Assembly (NCBI RefSeq): GCF_017744955.1
Contig: NZ_JAGIAG010000018.1
Span: 62,001 to 126,000 of the forward strand
Source of the DNA: Dokdonella sp.
GTDB taxonomy: Bacteria > Pseudomonadota > Gammaproteobacteria > Xanthomonadales > Rhodanobacteraceae
Reading direction: 5' to 3'
Length of the DNA stretch: 64,000 bases
Shown here piece by piece: positions 55,656 through 64,000 of the stretch (position 1 is its first letter; every line of letters begins with the position of its first letter). Under the pieces are notes generated by a model that searched no databases, was not told where the DNA came from, and saw nothing but the letters and a program-made list of their open reading frames with translations. The position numbers and the translations under genes are program-made.

Positions 55656-58082
55656 CTACGGCGCGTCGGGAGCGCGCAGCAGCTCGGCGGGAATCTCGCG
55701 TTCGCCGGCCAGCAAGCGCGCCTGCTGCAACGCGCGCTGCCATGCCTCGCGTCGACCGAGCGCGTGGAACGCGCGCACCTGCAGCAAGGCGCTGTCGAAA
55801 TCCTGGCCGGCCCAGACCGCGACACGGCTGGCCTGCACGCCGGCCTCGCCCGCACGCCCCTGCCCGAGCAACCATTTCACGTAGGCCTCCGCGACCATCA
55901 CGATGATCTCGGGTACGCCGTCCGCCTCGGCCGCCGCGGACGCTTCGCGGAGCAACCGACCCGCCGCGGCCTCGTCGTGCTGGTACGCGGCCCACTCCGC
56001 CTTCGCCACCAGCGCGGCCGCCTGCTGCGGCGTCCCGTCGTCGCGCGCAGGCGGGTCGGCGCGCAGCGGCCGGCCGGCCGCGATCGAGGCACGCTGGCGC
56101 AGCAGTTCGAGGTAGGCGCGACCGGCGTCGTCCGGGCCCGGCGCGTCGGGAAAATTCTGCAGCGCGCGCGCGACGGCCGCGAGCGCCTCGCCGTAGTGGC
56201 CGCGCCGCAAGGCCAGGTCCGCTTCCACCGAGCACAGCGCGAGCGCGCCGGCGCCGGCGTCGCCGGTCAGGGCGCGCATCGCGACCAGCGTCGCTTCGAC
56301 GTCCGTATCGCGCCCGACCGCGAGCAGCACGTTGGCGCGCATCGCACCGAGATAGGCGCGCCGATTGGTGTCGGCCATGCGCTCGCGCATCGACCACAGC
56401 CGCTCGCTGGTGGCCAGCGCGTCCTTCCAGCGCAGCAGTCGGCTTTGCGCGTCGACGAGACTGAGCAGGTTGTTCATCAGGGGCTCGACCGCGCCGAACG
56501 AGGCGAGCACGCCGTCCGCCGCCTCGAAATACGGTACCGCCTCGGCCGGGCGATCGCGCTGCAGTTCGAGCCGGCCGTGATACTGGTCGACGCGCGCGAC
56601 GCCGAGACGATCGCCGGCCGCTTCCATCTGCACGCGCGCCTGGCCGAGATCGGCCAAGGCGTCTTCCCAGTGCTCCGTACAGATGCGCGCCAACGCGCGC
56701 GTGGCCAGCGCCTGTCCCGCGTCGGCCGGCGACTGGCCATCGGGCAGGGCCGAGACGGCCTCGCCGGCGTGCCGTTCCATCGCTGCGCAATCGCGGCGAC
56801 GGAAGTCGATCAAGCCGCGCAGGTTCAAGGCCTGCGCCTGCAGTACCGGCTGCGCGCGAACCTCCTTGCGTTCGAGCAGCGCGTTCAATGACGCATCGGC
56901 CTGGTCGAAGCGGCCTTCGAGGAAGTCCGCCTGGGCGAGACGGAAACGCACCTCCGCATCGGCCTGCCGCGCGAGCGACTCGTCGCCGAGGATCGCGCGC
57001 GCCGTGCCCAGTTCTCCGGCGAGCATCGCCGCCTGCGCCTGTTGCAGGCGCACGCGCACCGCGTCGTCGCGCCCGACCTCCCCGGCCGGCGCGTGGCCGA
57101 GCGCCGCCAGCAGCAGATCCGAAGCACCGTCGAGTGCGGCGATCACGTTGGCGTGATCGGACTCGATGCGATGTTGCACGCCGTCCGCGCTGATCGCACT
57201 CAGCACGACGTGCCAACCAGCCGGCGACTTCGCCGCGCTGCCCTGCACGACCATCGCCGCGCCGAGAATGCCGCGAAGGCGCTCCTGCCCGCTCGCATTC
57301 TGCGCGTCGCCGACCGAGTGCAGCGCCGTCACCACGCTGTCCGTCGGCGGCACCGGTAGTTTCGCCGTGCGCAGGCGGCCGGCCACCAGATCCATTCCGC
57401 CGAGGCGAATCCACGCCGACTCGTCGGGAGCGCTGACCTCGAGCGGGAGCACGACGACCGCCTTGCCTTCGGGGTTTGCGCTCGGTGCGGACGTCGATTC
57501 GCGCGATCGAGCGGGCTCGGACGCACCACGCTGGCGCAACGCGGTGAACCCGAGTGCCGCTGCAACCAGGACGACCAGGGCGACGGGCAGCGCCACGCGC
57601 CAGCCGATCGGCTGCTTCGCCGCGGACGTTGCCGCGCTGCCTTCGACGGCAATCGCGGGCGGATGCGCCGTGCGCTCGGCGTCCGGCTCCGACATTGGAG
57701 CAGGCGACGCCGCCAGCGTGAGATCGGATTCCCGTGCCGCCTTCGCGGCCCCGTCGCCGACGTCCGCTTCGTCGAGCGCCATGACCCAGCGATAGCCGAC
57801 GCCGGCCACCGTGCGGATGACCTGCTGCGCCTGCGCGTCGTCGTCGACCGCGCGCCGCGCCCGCGCAATCAGCTGCCGGATCTGCGCATCGGCGACGTCG
57901 AGCCGGCCCCACACGGCGGAAACCAGCTCGTCGCGCCCGACCATGCGCTCGCGCTGCTGCAGCAGATAGGCGAGGCAGTCAAACACCAGCGGCGGCACGC
58001 GCTTGAGCTCGTCGTCCCGCCACAACTCGTGCGCTGCGGGGATCAGCCGGAAGCGGCCGAACCGATACTCGGTCGTGCTCAT
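55656..58082 (-). CDS. Membrane-bound winged-helix regulator with periplasmic TPR domain (CadC/ToxR-like)
   Basis: An 808-residue one-component regulator. Residues 1-105 form an OmpR/CadC-type winged helix (YRFGRFRLIPAAHELWRDDE, PPLVFDCLAYLLQQRERMVGRDELVSAVWG, VIRTVAGVGYRW). A single transmembrane helix follows (WRVALPVALVVLVAAALGFTAL, near residue 175). The rest is periplasmic and rich in TPR-like helices (about residues 320-800). It senses an envelope signal and acts directly on DNA. Its nearest downstream target candidate is the beta-helix protein gene on the same strand. Confidence 0.85.
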   Translation of the reverse strand: MSTTEYRFGRFRLIPAAHELWRDDELKRVPPLVFDCLAYLLQQRERMVGRDELVSAVWGRLDVADAQIRQLIARARRAVDDDAQAQQVIRTVAGVGYRWVMALDEADVGDGAAKAARESDLTLAASPAPMSEPDAERTAHPPAIAVEGSAATSAAKQPIGWRVALPVALVVLVAAALGFTALRQRGASEPARSRESTSAPSANPEGKAVVVLPLEVSAPDESAWIRLGGMDLVAGRLRTAKLPVPPTDSVVTALHSVGDAQNASGQERLRGILGAAMVVQGSAAKSPAGWHVVLSAISADGVQHRIESDHANVIAALDGASDLLLAALGHAPAGEVGRDDAVRVRLQQAQAAMLAGELGTARAILGDESLARQADAEVRFRLAQADFLEGRFDQADASLNALLERKEVRAQPVLQAQALNLRGLIDFRRRDCAAMERHAGEAVSALPDGQSPADAGQALATRALARICTEHWEDALADLGQARVQMEAAGDRLGVARVDQYHGRLELQRDRPAEAVPYFEAADGVLASFGAVEPLMNNLLSLVDAQSRLLRWKDALATSERLWSMRERMADTNRRAYLGAMRANVLLAVGRDTDVEATLVAMRALTGDAGAGALALCSVEADLALRRGHYGEALAAVARALQNFPDAPGPDDAGRAYLELLRQRASIAAGRPLRADPPARDDGTPQQAAALVAKAEWAAYQHDEAAAGRLLREASAAAEADGVPEIIVMVAEAYVKWLLGQGRAGEAGVQASRVAVWAGQDFDSALLQVRAFHALGRREAWQRALQQARLLAGEREIPAELLRAPDAP

Positions 58083-58228
58083 TCTCGAACGGGGCAGCCT
58101 CGGAAACGGCGTAGCGCGCGTCCGCATCGGCGCGAACACACGTGGCGCATGGTACGCCAAAGCGGCGAAACCGACGGCGGACCGCAGGCGACCGTCACGG
58201 GGAGGAATCGCGTGAAACCGAGCAAGAT

Positions 58229-58303
58229 TGGTGGGCCGTGATGGGATCGAACCATCGACCAACGGATTAAAAGTCCGCTGCTCTACCGCTGAGCTAACGG
58301 CCC
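58229..58303 (-). tRNA. tRNA-Lys (anticodon TTT), CCA encoded
   Basis: Cloverleaf readable on the minus strand. The acceptor stem is GGGCCGT/ACGGCCC, the D-arm has AGCTCAGC-GGT-AGAGC and the anticodon loop CTTTTAA. The T-arm has GGTTCGATCC, the discriminator is A and the encoded CCA is at 58229-58231. It lies just downstream of queC, the arrangement seen in related Xanthomonadales. Confidence 0.96.
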
Positions 58304-58363
58304 ACAGGATCGGCGTGCGCGGGGGTACCGCGAAGGGTCGCGCAGTTTACCCGCTCGACTCGC

Positions 58364-59038
58364 TCAGCGGTAGCGCGTCGGATCGGCGACGCCGGCGGCG
58401 GCGAAGCCGTCCGCGCGCAGGCGGCAGGCGTCGCAGTGCGCGCAGGCGCGGCCGTCGTCGTCGGCCTGGTAGCAGGACACGGTCTGCGCGAAGTCGACGC
58501 CGAGGCGCAGGCCTTCGCGCACGATGTCGGCCTTGCCGAGGCGCATCAGCGGCGCGTGCACGCGCAGGGCGTGGCCTTCGACGCCGGCCTTGGTGGCGAG
58601 GTTCGCCAGCCGCTCGAACGCGGCGACGAACTCCGGCCGGCAGTCCGGATAGCCGGAGTAGTCGACCGCGTTGACGCCGCAGTAGATGTCCTGCGCGCCG
58701 AGCACTTCGGCCCAGCCGAGCGCGATCGACAGCATGATCGTGTTGCGCGCGGGCACGTAGGTGACCGGAATGCCGGCGCCGCCATCGGCCGGCACGTCGA
58801 TGTCGGCGGTCAGCGCGGAGCCGCCGATGCTGCGCAGGTCGACCTGCACGGTCTTGTGCTCGCGCGCACCGAGCATCGCGGCGACGCGGCGCGAGGCTTC
58901 CAGTTCGGAGGAATGGCGCTGGCCGTAGGCGACGCTGAGCGCGTGGCACTCCAGGCCCTGTTCGCGCGCGAGCGCGAGCACGACGGCGGAGTCCATGCCG
59001 CCGGAGACCAGCACGACGGCGCGTTGCGTTTGCGACAT
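58364..59038 (-). CDS. queC: 7-cyano-7-deazaguanine synthase
   Basis: A 224-residue ATP-pyrophosphatase-fold enzyme with the P-loop VLVSGGMDSAV and the C-terminal zinc site CYQADDDGRACAHCDAC (four Cys). It converts 7-carboxy-7-deazaguanine to preQ0 on the queuosine pathway. It follows queE with a 25-base gap. Confidence 0.96.
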   Translation of the reverse strand: MSQTQRAVVLVSGGMDSAVVLALAREQGLECHALSVAYGQRHSSELEASRRVAAMLGAREHKTVQVDLRSIGGSALTADIDVPADGGAGIPVTYVPARNTIMLSIALGWAEVLGAQDIYCGVNAVDYSGYPDCRPEFVAAFERLANLATKAGVEGHALRVHAPLMRLGKADIVREGLRLGVDFAQTVSCYQADDDGRACAHCDACRLRADGFAAAGVADPTRYR

Positions 59039-59063
59039 GGCGTTTCTCGATCGGTGAGCGGAC

Positions 59064-59774
59064 TCAGCGGCCCGGTTCGCTGCCCCACAGCAGCTTGTGC
59101 ATCTGCATCTGCATGCGCACCGGCAGACGGTCGGCGAGGATCCACTCGGCCAGCTCGCGCGGCGCGACGCGGCCGTGCACGGGCGAGAACAGCACCTGGC
59201 ACCGTGCGGACAGGCGATGCTCGGCGACGCGCTCGCGCGCCCATTCGTAGTCGGCGCGGTCGGCGACGACGATCTTGACCTGGTCGTGCGGCAGCAGCAC
59301 GTCCATGTTCGACCACAGATTCCGCGCGACCTCGCCCGAGCCCGGCGCCTTCAGGTCGACCACCTTGCGCACGCGTGCGTCGACCTCGGCGACGTCGAGC
59401 GCGCCGGAAGTCTCCAGCGAGACCTCGTAGCCGGCGTCGCACAACTGCGCGAGCAGGGTCAGGCAGCGCTTCTGCGCCAGCGGCTCGCCGCCGGTCACGC
59501 AGACGTGCCGCGCGCCGTAGCCGGCAACCTCCGTCAGCACCTCGGCGATCGTGCGCCAGCCGCCGCCGTGGAACGAATACTCGGTGTCGCACCAGACGCA
59601 GCGCAGCGGGCAGCCGGTCAGGCGCACGAACACCGTCGGCCAGCCGACCGCGTCGGCCTCGCCCTGCAGCGAATGGAAGATTTCGGTGATGCGCAGGCGC
59701 GGCTCGGCCTGCGCGGCGCTGTGCTCGGCGGTGGCGGCGTCTGCCGCGTCGATGGGAGCGGCGACGACGGTCAT
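59064..59774 (-). CDS. queE: 7-carboxy-7-deazaguanine synthase
   Basis: A 236-residue radical-SAM enzyme with the cluster motif C-PLR-C-VW-C (near residue 56) and the SAM-binding CVTGGEPL. It makes the 7-deazaguanine ring from 6-carboxytetrahydropterin. The N-terminal 25 residues are an Ala-rich extension not needed for the fold, so an internal start is possible. Ten bases after cpoB. Confidence 0.95.
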   Translation of the reverse strand: MTVVAAPIDAADAATAEHSAAQAEPRLRITEIFHSLQGEADAVGWPTVFVRLTGCPLRCVWCDTEYSFHGGGWRTIAEVLTEVAGYGARHVCVTGGEPLAQKRCLTLLAQLCDAGYEVSLETSGALDVAEVDARVRKVVDLKAPGSGEVARNLWSNMDVLLPHDQVKIVVADRADYEWARERVAEHRLSARCQVLFSPVHGRVAPRELAEWILADRLPVRMQMQMHKLLWGSEPGR

Positions 59775-59784
59775 CGCACGTCGC

Positions 59785-60711
59785 TCAGCGACGGGATTCC
59801 ATCTTCAGCGCGCGCAGGCGACCCTGTGCGAGGCGCGCGACGGTGGTGTCGGGATAGGTCTCGACCACCTTGTTCAAGGTCGCCTCGGCGGCGTCCCACT
59901 GCTTCAGTTCGTACTGCGTGTAGCCGACCTTGAGCAGGGCGTCGGGCGCCTTCTGGCTGTTCGGATAGCGCTGCAGCAGGGTTTCGAAGGACTGCTGCGC
60001 GACCGAGAAATTCTGCGTGACGTAGTACGACTCGCCGAGCCAGTAGTAGGCGTTGCCGGTCAGCTCGCCGTTCGGGTGCTGGTCGATGAAGGTCTGAAAG
60101 CGCTTCGCCGATTCGGCGTAGCGACCGTCCTTCAATGCCGCAAACGCGTCGTTGTAGGCCGCCGTCTCGGTGGCCGGATCGGCCGGTGCCGGGTTCGCCG
60201 CGGGCTCGCCCGGCGCGACCGCCGCACGATCCTCGGCCGACAGCTCGCCGACGCCGGGGCGCGGCGCGAAACGCGCGTCGCGCGGTGGCGGCGTGCTCGG
60301 ATTGCCCTGGCCGCTCGGGCTGCCGAGGTCGACGTCGGGCGGATTGTCGTCGCGTGGCGCGGGCGCGTTCGACGCCGCGGCCGGCGGCGTCGAACGACCG
60401 CCGCCTTCGAGGCGGCCGATGCGCGAATCCAGATCGACGTACTGGTCCTTGTTGCGCTGCTTGGCCTGGTCGAGCGCGTGCTTGAGCTCCTCGACCTGGC
60501 CCTGCAACGACTGCACCTGCGACTGCAGCGCCTGGATCTGGTTGACCAGATCGACCGCGTTGCCGCCGCCCTGCTGGCCGCTCGCCTGCTGTTCCAGGCG
60601 GTCGACGCGCTCGGCCAGCGACAGCCGCTGCGCCTGTGCCGTCGGCGCGGACAGCACAACGGCGGCCACCAGGGCCGCCGCTGTGCTCGCAAAGGACTTG
60701 CTGGACGTCAT
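59785..60711 (-). CDS. cpoB: Tol-Pal system coordinator CpoB (YbgF)
   Basis: A 308-residue periplasmic protein with a signal peptide (AALVAAVVLSAPTAQAQ). An N-terminal coiled coil (RVDRLEQQA, NQIQALQSQVQSLQGQVEELKHAL) trimerises the protein, followed by a Pro-rich linker and a C-terminal TPR domain (AYNDAFAALKDGRYAESAKRFQTFI; GNAYYWLGESYYVTQNF). CpoB links outer-membrane constriction to peptidoglycan synthesis through TolA and PBP1B. The start at ATG 60711 is preferred; a GTG nine bases upstream is also possible. Confidence 0.93.
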   Translation of the reverse strand: MTSSKSFASTAAALVAAVVLSAPTAQAQRLSLAERVDRLEQQASGQQGGGNAVDLVNQIQALQSQVQSLQGQVEELKHALDQAKQRNKDQYVDLDSRIGRLEGGGRSTPPAAASNAPAPRDDNPPDVDLGSPSGQGNPSTPPPRDARFAPRPGVGELSAEDRAAVAPGEPAANPAPADPATETAAYNDAFAALKDGRYAESAKRFQTFIDQHPNGELTGNAYYWLGESYYVTQNFSVAQQSFETLLQRYPNSQKAPDALLKVGYTQYELKQWDAAEATLNKVVETYPDTTVARLAQGRLRALKMESRR

Positions 60712-60728
60712 CCGGATCACGTCGTGTC

Positions 60729-61244
60729 TTACTTAGCGGTGTAGACGATCTCGACGCGACGGTTCTTCGACCAGCACGACTCGTCGTGCTGACGGCAGAC
60801 CGGGCGCTCTTCGCCGTAGCTGACCACGTTGAGCTGCGAAGACGACGCGCCGGCCGCGCTCAGCGCGCCCTGCACGGCGTTGCCGCGGCGCTCGCCGAGG
60901 CCGAGGTTGTACTCGCGCGAACCGCGCTCGTCGGTGTTGCCTTCCAGCGTGACGCGCGCCTGCGGGAACTGCTTCAGGTAAGCGGCGTGGCAGGACATCT
61001 GCGCCTGGAATTCCGGCTTGATCTCGCTGCGGTCGAGGTCGAAGTAGACCACGCGCTGACGCAGGCAGGAGTCGGTGTCGAGGCTGTCGCGCGTGTAGCG
61101 GCCAGCGTTGTCCATCGGCTCGGTCGTGGTCGGCTGGGTGGTGGTCTCGGTCGGCGTGGTGTCGGTCTTGACGGCCTTCTTCTTACACGCCGCGACGCCG
61201 GCAACCAGCAGGACGGCAAAAACGATGCGCACGGTATTGTTCAT
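60729..61244 (-). CDS. pal: Peptidoglycan-associated lipoprotein Pal
   Basis: A 171-residue lipoprotein with lipobox VAAC (Cys20), a Thr-rich linker and a C-terminal OmpA-like domain carrying NTDERGSREYNLGLGERRGNAV. It anchors the outer membrane to peptidoglycan and binds TolB. The family usually has GHTDERG; here His is replaced by Asn. A 100-base gap separates it from tolB, so it may have a promoter of its own. Confidence 0.96.
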   Translation of the reverse strand: MNNTVRIVFAVLLVAGVAACKKKAVKTDTTPTETTTQPTTTEPMDNAGRYTRDSLDTDSCLRQRVVYFDLDRSEIKPEFQAQMSCHAAYLKQFPQARVTLEGNTDERGSREYNLGLGERRGNAVQGALSAAGASSSQLNVVSYGEERPVCRQHDESCWSKNRRVEIVYTAK

Positions 61245-61344
61245 TTGGTGTTCCCCTCAACTGGGCAGGAGTGGCAGGACAGTAGGACTTTAGTTATTCA
61301 ACTCTCACGCGGCCGGTTTCCCGACCGCGATTCTTCACGCGACG

Positions 61345-62679
61345 TCAGCGCTGGCGGAACGGCCCCCAAGACGGCTCGCGCACATCGCCCTCGGCGAGCC
61401 CGAGGCGCTGACGTACGCGCCCGTCGGCCGACACCGCGAACAGCACGCCGCGCGAACCTTCACTCGCGGCATACAGCAGCATGCTTCCGTTGGGAGCGAA
61501 ACTCGGGGCTTCATCTTGGCTGCCCGGCGACACCAGGGTGTACTGGTTGGTGGTCCGGTCGAGGACCGCAATACGATACACGTTTCCGCTGCCCTGCACC
61601 ATTGCGAGCTTGATGCCCTTGGCGTTCACGACCGTCGGACTGGCGTTGTACTGGCCCTCGAACGTGACGCGAGTCGGCTCGCCGCCGCTCGGCGAGACCT
61701 GGTAGATCTGCGGCTTGCCGGAACGGTCCGAGGTGAAGTACAGGCTCTGCCCGTCCTGCGCCCAGGTCGGCTCGGTGTCGATGGCGAAGTGCTTGGTGAT
61801 CTGGGTGGTCTGGCGGCTGCCGAGGTCCATCACGTAGATGTCCGGATTGCCGCCCTTGGACAGCGACAGCGCCAAGCGCGAGCCGTCCGGCGAGAACGCC
61901 GGCGCGCTGTTGATGCCGCGACTGTTGGACACGACCTGGCGCGAACCGGTGCCGAGGTCCTGCACGTAGACGGTCGAATTGCCGCTCTCGAAGGACACGT
62001 AGGCGATCTTGCGGCCGTCCGGCGACCAGGCCGGCGACATCAGCGATTCGCGCGAGCGCACCACGACCTGCGGGTTGTAGCCGTCCGAGTCGGCGACCAT
62101 CAGCGCGTACTGGTAGTTCGGCGGCGAGCCGGTCGCGGTGATGTAGGCGATGCGCGTCCAGAACGCGCCGCGCACGCCGAGGATCTTCTCGTAGATCGCG
62201 TCGGCGACCTGGTGCGCGATGTCGCGCAGACCGGTGCGCTGGCCGCTGATCGCGCCTTCGGCGAGCTTCTGCTGCTTGGCCACGTCGAGCAGTTCCCACT
62301 CCACGCGCAGGCCGCCGTCGCCGCCGTCGGTGGTGCGCCCGACCACCAGGTAGTCCTGCTTGAGCAGGCGCCAGGTGGCGAACTTGACCTCGGCCTGGCG
62401 CGTCGGGAACTCGACGATGTCGTTCTTCGGCAGGGTGCGGAACTGCCCGGAACGCGCGAGGTCGGCGCGCACGATCTCGCCCGGATTGGATTCCGGCGGC
62501 ACGCCGGCGCCCTCGGAGCCGAACGGGACGACGGCGATCGGCAGCGCCGAGGCGTTGCCGTTCGTGATGTCGACGGTGAGGCCGCCGCTCTGCGCGAACG
62601 CGCTCGTGCCGAGCAGGGCGCCGACCAGCAGCACGCCGATTCGAACCATCCATCCATTCCGCTTTGTCATCGGGATCAT
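61345..62679 (-). CDS. tolB: Tol-Pal translocation protein TolB
   Basis: A 444-residue periplasmic protein. A signal peptide (RIGVLLVGALLGTSAFAQ) is followed by the N-terminal alpha/beta domain and a six-bladed propeller with WD40-like repeats (SPAWSPDGRKIAYVSFESG, APAFSPDGSRLALSLSKGG, EPTWAQDGQSLYFTSDRSG). The ATG at 62679 overlaps the tolA stop as ATGA. Confidence 0.97.
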   Translation of the reverse strand: MIPMTKRNGWMVRIGVLLVGALLGTSAFAQSGGLTVDITNGNASALPIAVVPFGSEGAGVPPESNPGEIVRADLARSGQFRTLPKNDIVEFPTRQAEVKFATWRLLKQDYLVVGRTTDGGDGGLRVEWELLDVAKQQKLAEGAISGQRTGLRDIAHQVADAIYEKILGVRGAFWTRIAYITATGSPPNYQYALMVADSDGYNPQVVVRSRESLMSPAWSPDGRKIAYVSFESGNSTVYVQDLGTGSRQVVSNSRGINSAPAFSPDGSRLALSLSKGGNPDIYVMDLGSRQTTQITKHFAIDTEPTWAQDGQSLYFTSDRSGKPQIYQVSPSGGEPTRVTFEGQYNASPTVVNAKGIKLAMVQGSGNVYRIAVLDRTTNQYTLVSPGSQDEAPSFAPNGSMLLYAASEGSRGVLFAVSADGRVRQRLGLAEGDVREPSWGPFRQR

Positions 62680-63605
62680 CCGTCGTATCTGAAGTTGAAC
62701 TTGACCGCGCGCTGGAACACCTTCTCGTAACCCTGGTACGGCAGCGGCGCCGCCTTCATGACCGCCTGTTCGATCGAGTTGCGCGTCGGCTGGTCGGCAT
62801 TGCAGGGCGAGCCCACCGTCACCGAAATCACGTCACCGCCCGGGATCTGCACGATGTTCAGCGAGCAGCGCAGCCCGGCGGAGGCGCTGTCGGGACGGTT
62901 CCAGTTCTGCGTGACCGCCGCCTGGATCGCCGCCGCGTAGCGCGCCGCGAGATCGTTGTCCTGGCCGCCGGCGCCCGTCGTCGCCTGCGCCGCCTCGTGT
63001 TCGGCTTCCGGCTGTGGCGGGCGATTCTCCGCCGCGACCCGGTTGCTGTTCTCCAATTTGGCCAGCTTGTTGCGCTCCTGCTTCAATGCCTGCTCCGCTG
63101 CCTCGCGTTGCTTGCGCAGATCCGCCAGCTGCTTGAGCTTTTCTTCCTTGAGCTTCTTCTCTTTCTCTTCCTGTTCGAGCTCGACCTGACGCTGGCGCTG
63201 CTTTTCCTCTTGTTCCTTCTTCTGCTCCTCGGCCTTCTGCTCGGCCAGGGCGGCGATCTTCTGCTGGTCGATCAGGTCCTGCTTCTGTACTTCGGCCGGC
63301 GTTTCCTTCTGCGGCTTGGGCGCCGGCGGTTCGGGCTTCGGCGGCGCCGGCTGGGCGGCCGGCGGCTCCGGTTTGGGCGGCTCCGGTCGCGGCTGCGCCG
63401 GCTTGCGCGCCCCCGACTTCGGCGCCGCGGTCGGCCCGATCAGGGTCGCCTCGATCACCGGTCCCGGCATCACCACCGGCTTGGTCGTGCTCGTCCACCA
63501 CAGCCCGATCAACAGGCCGAGCAGCACGAGCAAGTGCAAGCCGAGAGCAAATCCGAATGCCCGCGCCTTGTCGCCGAAGGTTTCGATCTGATGCGCGCTC
63601 TCCAT
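62676..63605 (-). CDS. tolA: Cell-envelope integrity protein TolA
   Basis: A 309-residue protein: one transmembrane helix (FGFALGLHLLVLLGLLIGLWW) near residues 17-37, a Pro/Lys-rich stretch, a long Glu/Lys/Gln-rich helix (about residues 105-185) spanning the periplasm, and the C-terminal globular domain (DNDLAARYAAAIQAAVTQNW to NFRYDG). It couples the TolQR motor to TolB-Pal. Four-base gap from tolR. Confidence 0.95.
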   Translation of the reverse strand: MESAHQIETFGDKARAFGFALGLHLLVLLGLLIGLWWTSTTKPVVMPGPVIEATLIGPTAAPKSGARKPAQPRPEPPKPEPPAAQPAPPKPEPPAPKPQKETPAEVQKQDLIDQQKIAALAEQKAEEQKKEQEEKQRQRQVELEQEEKEKKLKEEKLKQLADLRKQREAAEQALKQERNKLAKLENSNRVAAENRPPQPEAEHEAAQATTGAGGQDNDLAARYAAAIQAAVTQNWNRPDSASAGLRCSLNIVQIPGGDVISVTVGSPCNADQPTRNSIEQAVMKAAPLPYQGYEKVFQRAVKFNFRYDG

Positions 63606-63609
63606 CCGG

Positions 63610-64000
63610 TCAGCGCGCTCCTTCCGCCTGTACCGGCTGGCTCATCAAGCCGACCTTCGGCACATTGGCCGACTGCAGCAGCACCATGGCCTGATAGATC
63701 TTGCCGTAGTCCGCACGCTGATCGCCGGCGACCAGCACGGGGACTTGCGGATTCTCACGAACGAAAGCTGAAATTTTGTTGACCAGCGCGGCCGCCTCGA
63801 TCGGCTCGCGCTGTTCCTTGCCGAGGGTCAGGAACAGCTTGCCGTCCTGGTCGACGCTGACCACCACGGGTTCCTTGTCGTTCTGGATCGACTTCGCCGC
63901 CGACTGCGGCAACTGGATGTCGACGCCGAGATTGAGCAGCGGCGCGGTGACCATGAAGATGATCAGCAGCACGAGCATCACGTCGATGTAGGGCACGACG
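63610..64000 (-). CDS. tolR: Biopolymer transporter TolR, 5' part cut by window end
   Basis: The C-terminal 130 or so residues of TolR, with the transmembrane helix (VVPYIDVMLVLLIIFMVTAP) carrying the proton-path Asp, then the periplasmic domain ending LMSQPVQAEGAR. The real start lies beyond base 64000. TolR with TolQ harvests proton motive force for the Tol system. It is the upstream gene of the tolA-tolB-pal-cpoB set. Confidence 0.95.
   Translation of the reverse strand, partial: VVPYIDVMLVLLIIFMVTAPLLNLGVDIQLPQSAAKSIQNDKEPVVVSVDQDGKLFLTLGKEQREPIEAAALVNKISAFVRENPQVPVLVAGDQRADYGKIYQAMVLLQSANVPKVGLMSQPVQAEGAR

Noticed and set aside
50829..57912. Very long open frames (more than 1500 codons) on both strands across 50.8-57.9 kb
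   Set aside because: They run antisense to or out of frame with well-supported genes, are Arg/Ala/Gly-rich low-complexity translations and show no domain. Long empty frames are expected at this base composition.
58229..58303. tRNA-Lys as an integration site for a genomic island at 49-58 kb
   Set aside because: I found no second copy of the tRNA 3' end in the window and no integrase. The neighbouring genes look chromosomal.

Overview
The window is strongly GC-rich, densely packed chromosomal DNA. It most resembles a gammaproteobacterium of the order Xanthomonadales/Lysobacterales, probably Rhodanobacteraceae (Dokdonella/Rudaea/Tahibacter-like). This rests on the tolR-tolA-tolB-pal-cpoB-queE-queC-tRNA-Lys block at the right end, on the number of TonB-dependent and porin-type outer-membrane proteins, and on three secreted proteins ending in the same short tag (F-x-[DN]-[GS]-F), which I associate with this group. 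No species can be named from the sequence alone. I see no phage, transposase or CRISPR array.

Left part (1-14 kb): a DGPF/YCII protein and a VOC protein form a unit behind a candidate ECF42-type promoter. They are followed by a ubiquitin-like MoaD-family protein paired with an Asp-box propeller, nitronate monooxygenase, a YadG/YadH-like ABC-2 transporter and a 14-TM MFS exporter. Next come the ECF42-type sigma factor that probably drives the DGPF promoter, an NTF2-fold protein, a serine beta-lactamase-fold hydrolase, a short-form 6-phosphogluconate dehydrogenase and a secreted delta-60-repeat protein.

14-22 kb: an unusual set of genes that looks like a small amino-lipid or acyl-conjugate pathway. 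It has an alpha/beta hydrolase, an acyltransferase of the FemAB/GNAT fold, an arginase-fold protein, a DegT-type PLP aminotransferase, two 4-TM EamA/SMR half-transporters, an acyl carrier protein and a ketoacyl synthase. 22-34 kb holds an outer-membrane barrel, an AraC regulator, a DUF3224 protein, a class-III aminotransferase/aminomutase with a HAD phosphatase, a complete tripartite ABC exporter (OM channel, permease, ATPase, adaptor in one translationally coupled operon), RecQ, and an AAC(2')-I-like acetyltransferase behind a possible leader peptide.

34-43 kb: a catabolic operon whose enzymes line up as consecutive steps: PQQ alcohol dehydrogenase, AldA-type lactaldehyde/glycolaldehyde dehydrogenase, and FMN 2-hydroxyacid oxidase. 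A putative OM channel, a Rieske protein and a GlcG-like protein accompany them, and a LysR regulator is convergent at the end. The reading is oxidation of a small diol or hydroxy-alcohol to a keto acid. An OprP-like porin follows.

43-49 kb: a molybdate locus with a ModE-like regulator, a molybdopterin-domain protein and a TonB-dependent receptor on one strand, divergent from modABC. A perfect 8+4+8 palindrome sits between the receptor and modA. 49-58 kb: HdeD-like protein, LEA-type lipoprotein, acyl-CoA dehydrogenase, secreted Kelch and beta-helix proteins, and a membrane-bound winged-helix/TPR regulator. 58-64 kb: tRNA-Lys, queuosine genes and the Tol-Pal cell-envelope operon, cut inside tolR by the window end. 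Two copies of a roughly 100-118 bp palindromic element lie in intergenic DNA near 24.7 and 44.1 kb. No stretch over 300 bases lacks a gene.
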